IMG/VR virus record: IMGVR_UViG_3300027752_000043
Location: 1-38,248 of that record
Source: a virus
DNA length: 38,248 nt
Strand: one strand, 5' to 3'
The notes under the pieces: generated by a model
What the model saw: the letters and a program-made list of their open reading frames with translations, nothing else
Told to the model about the DNA's origin: nothing
The model's database searches: none
Program-made: the position numbers and the translations under genes
In this document: piece by piece, positions 1-9,700 of the stretch
Numbering within the stretch: the first letter of the stretch is position 1
Layout: the number at the start of each line of letters is the position of its first letter

Positions 1-653
1 GTTAAATCTTCATTCCCTATAGCAAAGGAAGTACCTGTACCGGTACTGGTAGTTGCAGTTCGGCCAAACTTTACTTGTCCTGAGTTAGTTATAATAGCAA
101 GCCAGTCTTCATTTTTTTGTAGATTTGTATCAGCTGGAATGCTGGCAATATTAAGAGTTGAATCAAAACGGATTTGGCCGCCGGCGTTGAAAAAACCTCT
201 ACGTGCAGCTTCACTTGTAAAACTTACTTTAATAGTATGATTAACTGCTTGTGGTTGTGATGTGCCGCCCCATGGATTTATTGCGCCGTTTCTTGTACTA
301 TTAACACCAGCAGACGCAAGCTCGGCTTGCCCTGAAGATACAAGGAATCTATCATCTTCTAGTTCTGTTATTAATGTCTCATATGCAGTAAATAATCCAT
401 CTTGTATTTCTGCTGCTGTTGTTACTGTGTTAATAGTTCCCGGAACTTGATTGTTAATATGAATATAAACTTTTTCAAAATCAGTATGTAAAGTATTCAT
501 ATCAGTTACTTGAACATTAGATCCTGCTGCTACAGGATTACTTGCCACAGCCTGATTGTAACCTTTATCGCCTGATCCGATTCCTAGTAATGACGAAATC
601 TTGCCTTGTAACTGATTGTATCTCGCTTCCGAGATAATGTCTCCAACACCCAT
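1..653 (-). CDS. virion structural protein, N-terminal part (cut by window start)
   Basis: An open frame begins with ATG at 653-651 and stays open for 217 codons to the window edge, so the C-terminus is missing. The start is supported by AAAGGAAG just upstream and by a late-promoter motif (GTAAATA, 670-676). The N-terminus reads MGVGDIISEARYNQLQGKIS, followed by a Gly/Ser/Thr-rich beta-type sequence with few charged residues and no signal peptide. From memory, proteins with a similar opening (a YNxLQxKxxxxLGxGSG-type pattern followed by a polar region) occur in the tail-fibre region of marine T4-like phages as virion structural proteins of unknown exact role. It is the last visible gene of the fibre cluster. 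Role in the tail tip or fibres is inferred from position only. Confidence 0.7.
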   Translation of the reverse strand, partial: MGVGDIISEARYNQLQGKISSLLGIGSGDKGYNQAVASNPVAAGSNVQVTDMNTLHTDFEKVYIHINNQVPGTINTVTTAAEIQDGLFTAYETLITELEDDRFLVSSGQAELASAGVNSTRNGAINPWGGTSQPQAVNHTIKVSFTSEAARRGFFNAGGQIRFDSTLNIASIPADTNLQKNEDWLAIITNSGQVKFGRTATTSTGTGTSFAIGNEDL

Positions 654-669
654 AACACTTCCTTTTATG

Positions 670-676
670 TATTTAC
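670..676 (-). promoter_or_regulatory. T4-type late promoter motif
   Basis: On the minus strand the sequence reads GTAAATACAT, 17 nt upstream of the ATG at 653. It matches the TAAATA core used by gp55-containing RNA polymerase in T4 (TATAAATA), though the first bases differ. The TAA stop codon of the preceding fibre gene (673-675) lies inside the motif. Confidence 0.5.
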
Positions 677-2211
677 GTTTTTAAAACGCACTCGACTAAC
701 TTTTCGGTTTCTTCACTGTTACTTTCGAGTGCAATGCCTACAAGTGCTCTAGTAGCTGTAGTACTGGCAACGCCATTCTCCCACGCATACACAGGTTGAC
801 CTTTTTGTACAGACCCTATACATCTTACTGGAACACGACCCTTTAGGCCAACTGCTTGACCGTTACACTCGCTGTTCATTAAGTATGCTGGATTTTCACT
901 TATAACACCAACTGCTATATCTGAAGATTTAGCTGGTCTAACTTCTGCACTAACATCTTTTGTATTAACAAACTCTGGACTTCCAACTGCCATTACTGTA
1001 CCAACTGGATATTCTTCAGCAGTTGTATATTTTTCTGCAAGGTCAGCATAACGTGCTTTGGTTGCAGTACCGTTGAATATAACTGCTGTTAAGTTTCCTG
1101 ACGAATCTCTTGCAGCAATAGTATTTACGCCTGCTGTAGTAGAAGCACTACGGCCAGTGCCGCCAACATCAAGTGCAGATGCGTTAGTTGCAGTACCATT
1201 AAACGTAGTTGCATGTACATTTGCAAACTTTAAGCTACTACTACCCAAACTAAATGTGTTTGTTGTTTCTGGGTATATACCTCTATCTGTACCATTTCTA
1301 AAAGAAATAATATCAGTTGGAGATCCTGCGCCTGCGGCTGTAATAGAAACTAGTATTTTATTACTTGCATTATTTTGGTTTACAAGTCTAGGATCTGCTC
1401 CGTTGCTTACATCTATTTTTAAATCAGCACTAGCACCTACTGTAAATCCAGCATCGCCAAACGTAAGCGAGTCGCTTGTTTTTATATAATCACTAGCCAG
1501 TGATCCACCTAAACGTAAGGAATCATTTACTGTACCCCAGACGATTGGTTCACCCGAAGCACCTGTAATATCTGCACCAATTGAGTTTTTAGTTCTACCA
1601 GTACTACTATTAACTAATGTAATACCATTTTTAATTAATCCAAAGTTTCCAAGGGCCGGAACACCAGCTGGTTGATCAACTTGTGCTGCTAATGTAAATT
1701 CTTCGTTTGATATAACATATATAGCAGTATCATTAATAAGAGCAACAATGATAGTTTTTTCAACTGCTGGATTTGCGTTGTTGTTAACATTTACACTAAG
1801 CATTTGTGTTGTGCCGCTACCAGCTGCTTGTGGGCCAACAAGAATAAATTCTCCAGCACCGTTTTTTCCATACAACTGGTTATTGGTACTTGACCACCAT
1901 AGGTCACCTTCGTCAAGCCCGGCTGGCTGACTTGATGCTACTTCTGTGCCGCCTGCTGTTTTCCAGGCTGCTCCGGTATAAAACTTCAGTTTAGTTGTAC
2001 TTGAGTCGTACCATACTTGTCCTGATATTGCTTTGCTAGGCGATGATGTGCCGCTGAAGTTTTCTAACAAATGAACAATATTTTCATTCTGTGCTTCACC
2101 AAACCCGCTGTAGTTTTTACCGATGAGTTTTAGATCCGTTGTTTGATCTATTGTGCCGTCTTCAACGACTGTTATTTGTGTACCGTTATATCTATTTACA
2201 ATATAGGCCAT
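673..2211 (-). CDS. tail fibre protein, third paralogue
   Basis: 512 residues. The first ~130 residues form the module shared with the next two genes upstream: an LIGKNYSGFGEAQNEN segment, LLENF, then two copies of a pattern like GQVWYDxxxxxLKFYxGxxW (the second being GDLWWSSTNNQLYG). The middle is a low-complexity, Ser/Thr/Asn/Gly-rich beta region with a SLGSSSLKFANVHATTFNGT segment typical of fibre shafts. The last ~130 residues (AEKYTTAEEYPVGTVMAVG to the end, with VPVRCIGSVQKGQPVYA) look like a compact beta domain often found at the C-terminus of marine phage fibres. There is no collar domain, unlike the first paralogue. Start: ATG at 2211 preceded by AAGGAGCAG; a late-promoter motif lies at 2240-2247. 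Likely a host-contacting fibre; the receptor is unknown. Confidence 0.8.
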   Translation of the reverse strand: MAYIVNRYNGTQITVVEDGTIDQTTDLKLIGKNYSGFGEAQNENIVHLLENFSGTSSPSKAISGQVWYDSSTTKLKFYTGAAWKTAGGTEVASSQPAGLDEGDLWWSSTNNQLYGKNGAGEFILVGPQAAGSGTTQMLSVNVNNNANPAVEKTIIVALINDTAIYVISNEEFTLAAQVDQPAGVPALGNFGLIKNGITLVNSSTGRTKNSIGADITGASGEPIVWGTVNDSLRLGGSLASDYIKTSDSLTFGDAGFTVGASADLKIDVSNGADPRLVNQNNASNKILVSITAAGAGSPTDIISFRNGTDRGIYPETTNTFSLGSSSLKFANVHATTFNGTATNASALDVGGTGRSASTTAGVNTIAARDSSGNLTAVIFNGTATKARYADLAEKYTTAEEYPVGTVMAVGSPEFVNTKDVSAEVRPAKSSDIAVGVISENPAYLMNSECNGQAVGLKGRVPVRCIGSVQKGQPVYAWENGVASTTATRALVGIALESNSEETEKLVECVLKT

Positions 2212-2239
2212 TACTGCTCCTTGTGCTTCGTGCTTATGT

Positions 2240-2247
2240 TATTTATC
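2240..2247 (-). promoter_or_regulatory. T4-type late promoter motif
   Basis: GATAAATA followed by ACATAAG on the minus strand, 29 nt upstream of the fibre gene start at 2211. It lies immediately after the TAA stop (2249-2251) of the preceding fibre gene. Confidence 0.5.
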
Positions 2248-2248
2248 G

Positions 2249-4159
2249 TTAAACTGCTGATGCTGCTATTACACCTGTTGATGTTTCCCACAGTCCAGCA
2301 GCAACACTAATTGTTACTACTAGCCTATTTACAGTAAAGTTAACTGCTGCTGTTGGACTTGTAATCGTAAAGTCGCCTATTACGTTAACGTTTTGTGTAC
2401 CAGCACTGTCAACTGCTTGTAAAGTTTTTGTTGTATTAGCATTAATATCGATCGCCGCTGTTGTTGCTGTATAATAATAAGCATGTATTTTTGCTGTTTT
2501 ACCATTAATGTCGCCGCTTGGTGTTATTAACTCTGTAATCATTGTTACAAGATTTGTAATAAGTGTTTCGTCGCCGCCTGCGCCCCATGCGCCTGTAGCA
2601 TAACTGCTGCCTATTCCGGTTACATCTACTGCAAGTGTTAGCTGTGATGCTGCAAGCTCGTCATCGACATATTTTTTAACTGCTACATCATTTGCTGCGC
2701 CTTCTGTTAACAACGCATTATATGATACTTCTCTAGCACTAATTGGTTTTTCAACATTTGTTATTTTTACTTTGTTTATTAAGTTTATACTACCAGTTGA
2801 TGCAAATTCTAAGTTACTAGTTGTTGTAATGCGATCTTCAGTAAATGTCATTGTATCGCTTTGTAGGTTGTTTCCTACTACTAATGTATTAAGCTGACCT
2901 ATTCCTGTTAGACTACTGTTTATTACTGTAGTGCCTAACGTGTTTTGTGACAATACATTTGCAGCGCCAATAAAATAAGAATTTAAGTTGTTTTCAATAT
3001 TAATACTATTTGACGATGTCCAACTGTTTGTTGCATTTCTCCAAGTCCAACGTTTATCATCGCCGGCAACTCTAACAACAACACCTGCATCATCTGCATC
3101 TATTTCTGAAATAAGTGTACTGTCACTCATAATACCAAGTTCAATTTGTTTATCTTCAACTCTTAATGTTGCCACATCAAGTGATACCTGTACACCTTCA
3201 ACAATAAGATCTCCGGTAATACGTAAATCTCCGGTAACATCTAATGTATATGCAGGATTAGTTTTAAATATGCCAATTCTTTTAGTATCTGCATCAAAAT
3301 ACATAGCACTGTATGTACCGGATACATCTTTGAGATCAATTCTCATATCAGCGTCTTGGATATTATTTTGCCATACAGTTGTTTGGCCACTTACTTTTAT
3401 TGCAACGTCACTATCTAACCCAACTACTAGGCCATTGTCATTGGCAATAGTAAGTTTTCCTGTTGAAATATCGTCTACGGTTGCACTAATAAAACTGTTA
3501 GCATCAAATACATTGCCAAACTGATCAATGATCTTGCCAGCACTGGATGCTTTTCCGTACCATTCAAAATCTGAAAATACTGAACTTAGATTGTATCCTT
3601 GCTTTAATGTGTCAAATCCTGTTATTGCAGGGAATGGTGTAAACGCTGCTGCTTCTTTTGATACAACTGCATACAAACTTCCGTTTAAATATTTCTTTAC
3701 AACAACTTTATTTTCGCCCAACGTTGATCTAATAGTTTCAACAAAGTCGCCGGATCTAAGTTGATTCTTAGTATACCCCGGACCTACTAATACTGTTTCT
3801 GTGCCATTATAAAACAACAACTGATCTTTTGAACCGTCGATCCAAATGTCACCAGCAATAAGTTCCGAAGGCTGAGAACTAGCATATAACGTACTATCTG
3901 TACTTCTAAATGTTGTGCCATCATATATTTTTAATCTACCTGTTGCAGTATCGTACCAAAGCTGCCCTCTTAAAGGTTTTACAGGAGCGGTGCTGTTACT
4001 AAAGTTTTCAAGCATCTTAATAAAGTTTTCATTGATGCTTTCACCAAATCCTTGATAGTTTTTACCAACTAATGCAATATCTGCACTTGATATATCTAAT
4101 CTACCGTCTACTAGATCAACTAATAACGATCCGTCTGTCTTGTTTAATTTATAGGCCAT
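2249..4159 (-). CDS. tail fibre protein, second paralogue
   Basis: 636 residues. Residues ~1-125 are the shared fibre module: LVGKNYQGFGESINENF, LENF, GQLWYDTATGRLKIYDG, then the second copy GDIWIDGSKDQLLFYNG and LVGPG. The central part carries beta-rich shaft sequence, including a segment resembling TNPAYTLDVTGDLRITGDL, common in trimeric fibres ending in triple beta-helices. The C-terminal ~120 residues (from about LTLAVDVTGIGSSYATGAWG) are a distinct domain that I do not recognise. The start ATG (4159-4157) overlaps the stop of the upstream paralogue by one base (TAATG), implying translational coupling. Divergence of the C-terminus among the three paralogues, with a conserved N-terminus, fits a common attachment site and different tips. 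Confidence 0.8.
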   Translation of the reverse strand: MAYKLNKTDGSLLVDLVDGRLDISSADIALVGKNYQGFGESINENFIKMLENFSNSTAPVKPLRGQLWYDTATGRLKIYDGTTFRSTDSTLYASSQPSELIAGDIWIDGSKDQLLFYNGTETVLVGPGYTKNQLRSGDFVETIRSTLGENKVVVKKYLNGSLYAVVSKEAAAFTPFPAITGFDTLKQGYNLSSVFSDFEWYGKASSAGKIIDQFGNVFDANSFISATVDDISTGKLTIANDNGLVVGLDSDVAIKVSGQTTVWQNNIQDADMRIDLKDVSGTYSAMYFDADTKRIGIFKTNPAYTLDVTGDLRITGDLIVEGVQVSLDVATLRVEDKQIELGIMSDSTLISEIDADDAGVVVRVAGDDKRWTWRNATNSWTSSNSINIENNLNSYFIGAANVLSQNTLGTTVINSSLTGIGQLNTLVVGNNLQSDTMTFTEDRITTTSNLEFASTGSINLINKVKITNVEKPISAREVSYNALLTEGAANDVAVKKYVDDELAASQLTLAVDVTGIGSSYATGAWGAGGDETLITNLVTMITELITPSGDINGKTAKIHAYYYTATTAAIDINANTTKTLQAVDSAGTQNVNVIGDFTITSPTAAVNFTVNRLVVTISVAAGLWETSTGVIAASAV

Positions 4160-6147
4160 TACGCTGTTACTCCGTGGTAGATAATAAAGTTAAGTGTTAA
4201 ATACGGATTAACGATTGACATTGCATCGTTTGCAACGTCAACTACACCTCCGGATGTACTTAGTCGTGTTCCGGTTCCTGCTGTATCACCATTGTTTGGT
4301 ACAACTTCTGCTGCACTTGCTGTAGCTGTTGTTGTAGCATAGAACTGTTCTCCGGTACTGCTTTTTAAATCGTGTTGGTGATCTGGCAAGTTAGCAGAAA
4401 CAATAGTAACTTCTTCTTCGCCGCCGATGCCGCCCATATTATTAACAGTAGCACTTGTAATTCTGTTAGTACCCGATACTACTTGTCCTTTGCCAACTGC
4501 ACTTCTTCCCCTCATGTCTGGTATTCTAAACAACGAGTTTGGATCACTCGGAGTGCCGTGATACCATGTTGTTGGATCAGCTGAGTTGTAACCTAATACT
4601 GTTGCAAGTCCGCCGTATGTTGATGTTGAATATTCAGCACCATCTAATATAAACCACCCAGTTGGGGCAACAAGTCCGCCAAACATGATCACAGTGCCAA
4701 CCGGCATTGTGTCAATCGATCCAATAATCTGTGCAGGAGTAGCTCTAACTAATGTGCCGCCTTGATTTAGTAATACTTCGTCTGTTGCTTTATTAACTGA
4801 TACTGCGGCTGCTCTACCGGTTATTGCTGCTGCTTGTATTGTTGTGCTAAATGATTTAGTTGCGCCGCCTGTTTGGCCGTCAAATGTAAAACTAGTTGCA
4901 CTTACATCGCCTGTTAGTGCAAAAGTAGTTACACTATTAAGTTTTGCTGTGCTGCCAGCTGTTCCACTAACATTACCTGTAACATTACCAGTTAAGTTGC
5001 CTGTAATACGATTTGCATGAAGTGTATCGTATGGCAGTACTGATGATCCTATTGAATATACACTTCCTGTATCAGGCAATATGCTAGTAGTAGTAAGGCT
5101 TCCATCAACATCAAAGTTTCCACTTACATTTAAGTTACCAGTTACAGTAGTATTTCCAGTTAATGATGTAGTACCAGTTACTGATAGGTTACCGGTAAGT
5201 TTTTGATTTCCTATTACATCCAAACTTTCTGTTGGTGATAAGTTATTAATACCAACATTAGTATTGCTTTTTACTCTAATAGGTATTGCAAAGTTGCCGT
5301 TGTTGTTAACTCTTATATCAATAGGCGCTCCAGGAACTGCATTTTCTACAATACCGTTATTACCTTCAACTAACAAACTTAATGTTTTAGAAACACCAAC
5401 TTCCAAACCTTGATTGGTTTTTATTTGTAGTTTCTCTGATAGTTGATTAACTATATTATTTCTCATAAATGTTGAACTAGCTATTGCTGCGCCACCAATT
5501 AATAAGTTTTCTGCAGAAGTAGCTGTTCCATTTATTTTTGCAGTTGCTAGTGTTTGATTAAAGTTTACACCAACCTTAATGGGTGTATTGCTACTAAAGC
5601 CAGCAAACGTAGTCTTCGGTGAAAACTCTACTCTACTGTAAATAGTTACAGGTATATTTTCAATATAGTTTACAATAACAGTTCTAGTTGTATCCGCTGT
5701 GTCTACTATTTCTAATGCCTGTGCACCTGTAGTATTTCCACTGCTAAAGTTTGGACCTACTAATAACCAGCCGCTGCCTGTGTACAAATACAGTTGGCTA
5801 GTTGACGTATTAACCCAAAGATCGCCTTTGACACTGTTTGTACTTTCTGGCTCAGATGCGTTCTTTTTTAGTCCACCTGCTGCAACCCAATTTGTACCAT
5901 CGTATATTTTAAGTTGATCTACACTGTCTGTTGTGTCGTACCAAAGTTGGCCTTCTACTGGATTAGTTGGAGGATTTACATTTGCAAAGTTTTCTAAAAG
6001 ATGTAAAAAGTTTTCATTAACAGCAACGCCATAATCTGATAACAATCTTCCTGGAAGTTTAAGACTAGTTTCTGTGTTGTTCGATTTATCTTCAACAGTA
6101 ATAATGCCTTTGTTAGCCTGGTCTGTGAACGGAATCTCATATGGCAT
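4159..6147 (-). CDS. tail fibre protein with phage tail collar domain (gp12-like tip)
   Basis: 662 residues. The N-terminal module matches the two downstream paralogues (VNENFLHLLENF; GQLWYDTTDSVDQLKIYDG; GDLWVNTSTSQLYLYTGSGW; LLVGPNF). The middle has shaft-like repeats rich in LTGNLSVTGTTSLTGNTTV-type hexads, expected for a trimeric beta-helical fibre. Residues from about 480 to the end form a phage tail collar domain: MPVGTVIMFGGLVAPTGWFI, LDGAEYSTSTYGGL, LFRIPDMRGRSAVGKG, LPDHQHD and the terminal INPYL-like segment IVNPYLTLNFIIYHG. This family includes the receptor-binding tip of T4 gp12, whose His residues bind metal; LPDHQHD supplies two candidate histidines. It is joined to both neighbours by 1-nt TAATG overlaps. 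Confidence 0.88.
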   Translation of the reverse strand: MPYEIPFTDQANKGIITVEDKSNNTETSLKLPGRLLSDYGVAVNENFLHLLENFANVNPPTNPVEGQLWYDTTDSVDQLKIYDGTNWVAAGGLKKNASEPESTNSVKGDLWVNTSTSQLYLYTGSGWLLVGPNFSSGNTTGAQALEIVDTADTTRTVIVNYIENIPVTIYSRVEFSPKTTFAGFSSNTPIKVGVNFNQTLATAKINGTATSAENLLIGGAAIASSTFMRNNIVNQLSEKLQIKTNQGLEVGVSKTLSLLVEGNNGIVENAVPGAPIDIRVNNNGNFAIPIRVKSNTNVGINNLSPTESLDVIGNQKLTGNLSVTGTTSLTGNTTVTGNLNVSGNFDVDGSLTTTSILPDTGSVYSIGSSVLPYDTLHANRITGNLTGNVTGNVSGTAGSTAKLNSVTTFALTGDVSATSFTFDGQTGGATKSFSTTIQAAAITGRAAAVSVNKATDEVLLNQGGTLVRATPAQIIGSIDTMPVGTVIMFGGLVAPTGWFILDGAEYSTSTYGGLATVLGYNSADPTTWYHGTPSDPNSLFRIPDMRGRSAVGKGQVVSGTNRITSATVNNMGGIGGEEEVTIVSANLPDHQHDLKSSTGEQFYATTTATASAAEVVPNNGDTAGTGTRLSTSGGVVDVANDAMSIVNPYLTLNFIIYHGVTA

Positions 6148-6749
6148 TAGCTATTACCTCCTGAAAGACTTTGTACTCTTACAGTATAATCTATTTGAAT
6201 TAATCTATTCAGTGACTTTTGTACTGGGTGGAAAATAACATGTGTAAGCAGGCGGCCTGTGCCAGTTGCTGAATATCCTACTAATCCTAGTTCGTCAAAT
6301 ACAAACTGTTGTTCGGTATCAGCAGCAGTATCAAATGCATCCTGTCCTTCTGGCTCGCCGTAGTCAAGTAAACAACTTACAACAATATCGGTATAGTTTG
6401 TACCAGTAATGTGACGTGTTTCAATCTTGTTTCTTTGAGGATCAACATTGTTAACACTGCGATCGTCTACCACTTTTGCATATGTTTGATTGTACAAACT
6501 AGCATTTGTTCCTGTACTATTTGGTGTTAAGTATGTAATAATACCTGTCGGATCAACACTGGTGCCGCCGTTTCCAAATCCCATTTGATATATATAACCT
6601 GATCCGGCATTGCCGAGGCTTTCTGCAAGACTAATACTCATATTTTCATAATGAATAGCATTGCGCTTGTTAACAAATACATGCCCACTTTCTGGATTGT
6701 GTATTTTTATGTGTCCTTCAAGGTGTACACCGCTTTGTTCGTTAATCAT
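6147..6749 (-). CDS. virion structural protein, probable baseplate component
   Basis: 200 residues, no signal peptide or membrane segment. The sequence is polar and beta-rich, opening with MINEQSGVHLEGHIKIHN and containing GNGGTSVDPTG, QTYAKVVDD and a C-terminal LLTHVIFHPVQKSLNRLIQI segment. I recognise the general type as a conserved small structural protein between the giant baseplate gene and the fibre genes of marine T4-like phages. Its position corresponds to T4 gp8/gp9, but it is much shorter than gp8 (334 residues) and I see no motif that proves homology. It has its own late-promoter motif (6773-6780) and AGGAACGG upstream of ATG 6749. It is coupled to the collar-fibre gene by TAATG. 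Confidence 0.65.
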   Translation of the reverse strand: MINEQSGVHLEGHIKIHNPESGHVFVNKRNAIHYENMSISLAESLGNAGSGYIYQMGFGNGGTSVDPTGIITYLTPNSTGTNASLYNQTYAKVVDDRSVNNVDPQRNKIETRHITGTNYTDIVVSCLLDYGEPEGQDAFDTAADTEQQFVFDELGLVGYSATGTGRLLTHVIFHPVQKSLNRLIQIDYTVRVQSLSGGNS

Positions 6750-6772
6750 GTTTCCATTCCGTTCCTATACTG

Positions 6773-6780
6773 TATTTATC
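6773..6780 (-). promoter_or_regulatory. T4-type late promoter motif overlapping the stop codon of the giant gene
   Basis: Minus strand reads GATAAATACAGTATAGGAACGG. The TAA stop codon of the 4542-residue gene (6778-6776) is part of the GATAAATA motif. The next gene starts 24 nt downstream at 6749. The 13-base string ATAAATACAGTAT recurs exactly before gp25. Confidence 0.6.
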
Positions 6781-9700
6781 GTGGTAGCGATATTGTTTTG
6801 TCTGTTATAAACTTAGCTATCTGATTTTCGCTATCTGCTAGTGATTTTCCAAAATCATTCCATACTTTGCCTGTTCTTCGAGTAACTTCAATAAGTGTAC
6901 CATCTGCAGGGGCGTCAATATAGTCAGCTAGTGTTAACACTGTTACTGTGCCACTTTCAGTTACTATATTTTCAATAGTGTACTGCGGAGCAACTATTAC
7001 ATCTGCTTCAGGTGAATCTTGATCAACTGTTCTATCAAACGTTACAATAGTGTCTTTGCGCAATCTAGTACCTGCTAAAAATACATCAATCTCATTTACA
7101 CTAGTAGGAACAAAGTCTAATAAAAACTCTGTTGAACTAGCATCGCCAACAAATGTAGTTTTAGTAGTTTCGTCTTTGTATGGAATATTTTCTTCAATTC
7201 CCTGACCTTGTACTATTGTAGCTGTTGGATACTGTTCTTTAATGCCAGTTCCTAGTGTACCTCGTCTAATCTGTCTAAGTAGATTTCCATCAACTGTAAA
7301 ATATTCAATACGCTCTTTGTCAATCCAAACAACACCAGGAACACCTAGTGCTTTGTTAGGCTCTTGGATCCCTGTGCTATCAACTAGTTGAATATTAGAA
7401 TCATAATAGTTTAAAGGTTGCTGTAAAGTATATTGATTGTCTTTATTTAAACGCTTAAAATGGAATCGGTTTAACATATCTTTAAAAATACGATATCCAA
7501 ACTTAGGATTACTTGTTAATGCTGTAAACTGCAATACTTCTACCTTATCGTTTGATGTAACTTTGTCATAAAGTTGTACACCAGTTCTAGAAGCGTCCAA
7601 CTTATAATCTTGCTGAGGTGTTAGCATTATACCGTTTTTAAATACCCAGACATAGTTTGCACTTAATGCTGGTTTTTCAAGTTTAATAAATCCTCTACTC
7701 AACAAGTTTTTATCAATATAAAACTGTGTTCCAAGTGGTGCTTGATTTGTGTTCCAAACAATGTCATATGTGTTTCTTTCAAACCCGTTGATATCATGAT
7801 TACTGAATACATAAATGTCAATAGTTTCCCATTCGTTTGGTGCTTCTGACAACGATAATACATTAGTTTCAACAAGTGCAATATTGCCTATGATTGCCTG
7901 TGTGCTATCAACTTCCCAACTTGCAACAACTTCCGGAGTGTCGTCAATACTTTTAAGCTGGAATAACTCTCTAATGTAACCTTGCAGTTCTAGTGTTAAT
8001 GTGGTGCCACTTCTACTAAATGATTCTACACACGCAATAACAGTAGTACTATCATCTGATAGTTTAAACGCAACATCTGCACCAATAGCAGGATCATTAA
8101 TACCATCGCCGTTTGTTATTTCTACAGTTGTGTTTATAAAGTAATATTCTGCATCACGAATGATAAAGATTTCTAACTCGTCGCCTGCTTTACCAACATT
8201 GTTGTCTAGCAACTCTACTCTGCCATTAATAGTATCATAAAAATAATCAATACGATCAACTATAGAACCGTTAATATAACAAATAACATCAGTTTGTCTT
8301 ACTGCTGTTGTATCTTCAAACTGCCAACGATCAATATCGTATGCTCTGTTACTGTCTATTGTATGTTTTTTTCTATAACCGGCATTTAAGAATCTGCCGT
8401 CTCCACGTTTTACTAAAATATTTTGTGCAAGAGGCTTGTCAATAACAGGCAGTGCAACATCATTAGTAAATCTATGAACTTTATTTACACCATCGGTTAC
8501 AAACGTACTATCAATAACCATTTGACTATATTGATTTATACTGCCGTTATATATGCTATAACCAATAACTATTCCGCTTGTAAGTTTAGTTGGAAACACA
8601 AGTTGTGCAAAACCAGTATCTGATTCTGTAAGTCCATAATCAATGTCTTCAGTTTTTAAAACACCATTAACAGTTACAAACGCACTTAGCGCAGATGTAA
8701 ATCTGATAGAAAGTTCGTATATAAACTTGTCGCCAGTGGCAATAATATTATCACTGTCTATCAAATCAACACCATTTGTGCCAATAGTTAATATAGACAG
8801 ATTCTGATTAGCAGCTAATGCAGTACTATCATTTAAACTTATAAACTTTCTTTCGTAGTCGATGTTTATGTCGGCATGATCAATAATCTCCCCAGCTACT
8901 TTTACAACAAGCGTTGTATCTGATTGCGGATATGCATCAAACTCCCATTCAACAGTTGTACCATCTGTAATATAGTTTCTTACAGTAATAATACCCTGGC
9001 CGTCTGCACTTCTATTATACACTTGAATGTCAACTGTGTCAAGTACTTGGCCTGGAACCTGTTCTTCTGGTCCACCGCTAGTGGTTTCTGTAACAAAGCC
9101 GTCGCCGTCGACAACTATGTCGCCTGACTCAATACCTTTAGCAGTTGTGTATTCAAAGTTTCCACCTTGTAAACTCACATCGTATGCAGTTGATTCAGGA
9201 GTAAAACTACCATCGCTGGTTGATTTTCTTACTATCAATACATCGTCAACATTTACATTAATCACATTGTTGTCCAATGTAATAGTGTTTGTAATATTGT
9301 CGCCTGCTGGTGATACCATTTTAGCACTTGGATTAGCAACAACACTAACTCCATCATATGCCGGATCGTCTATACGAACATTGTTTAAATAAACATTGTA
9401 TGTTACACCTGATTCTAGTACACTTGATAATGTAATAATCTCTTGACCATCTGATAGTATAAAGATCTCATCTTCATAGTTGGTGTCAAACGTGTCAAAA
9501 TCAATACCAAACCCTTTTGCATCAAACCCGGCATCTTCGCCAAATCCGATACTGTCCATTTGAACTCCGCCATAATCAACTCCAGCCATTAACTGACTTA
9601 GTTCTTTGCCTGGCATATTTGTAGTAGGCTTATAGAAGAAGTTGATTCTGTCTTCGGCAGTTAGTAGACTTGTTGACTTTTTATAGTTTATAACAACTGC

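Noticed and set aside
1058-1489. Plus-strand open frame opposite the third fibre gene
   Set aside because: Shadow of a repetitive Ser/Thr/Ala-rich coding strand, no ribosome site, wrong orientation in a solid leftward operon.
5050-5220. CRISPR-like or tandem DNA repeat in the collar fibre gene
   Set aside because: The repetitive look comes from protein-level LTGN/VTGN shaft repeats encoded with varied codons; no direct repeats with unique spacers.
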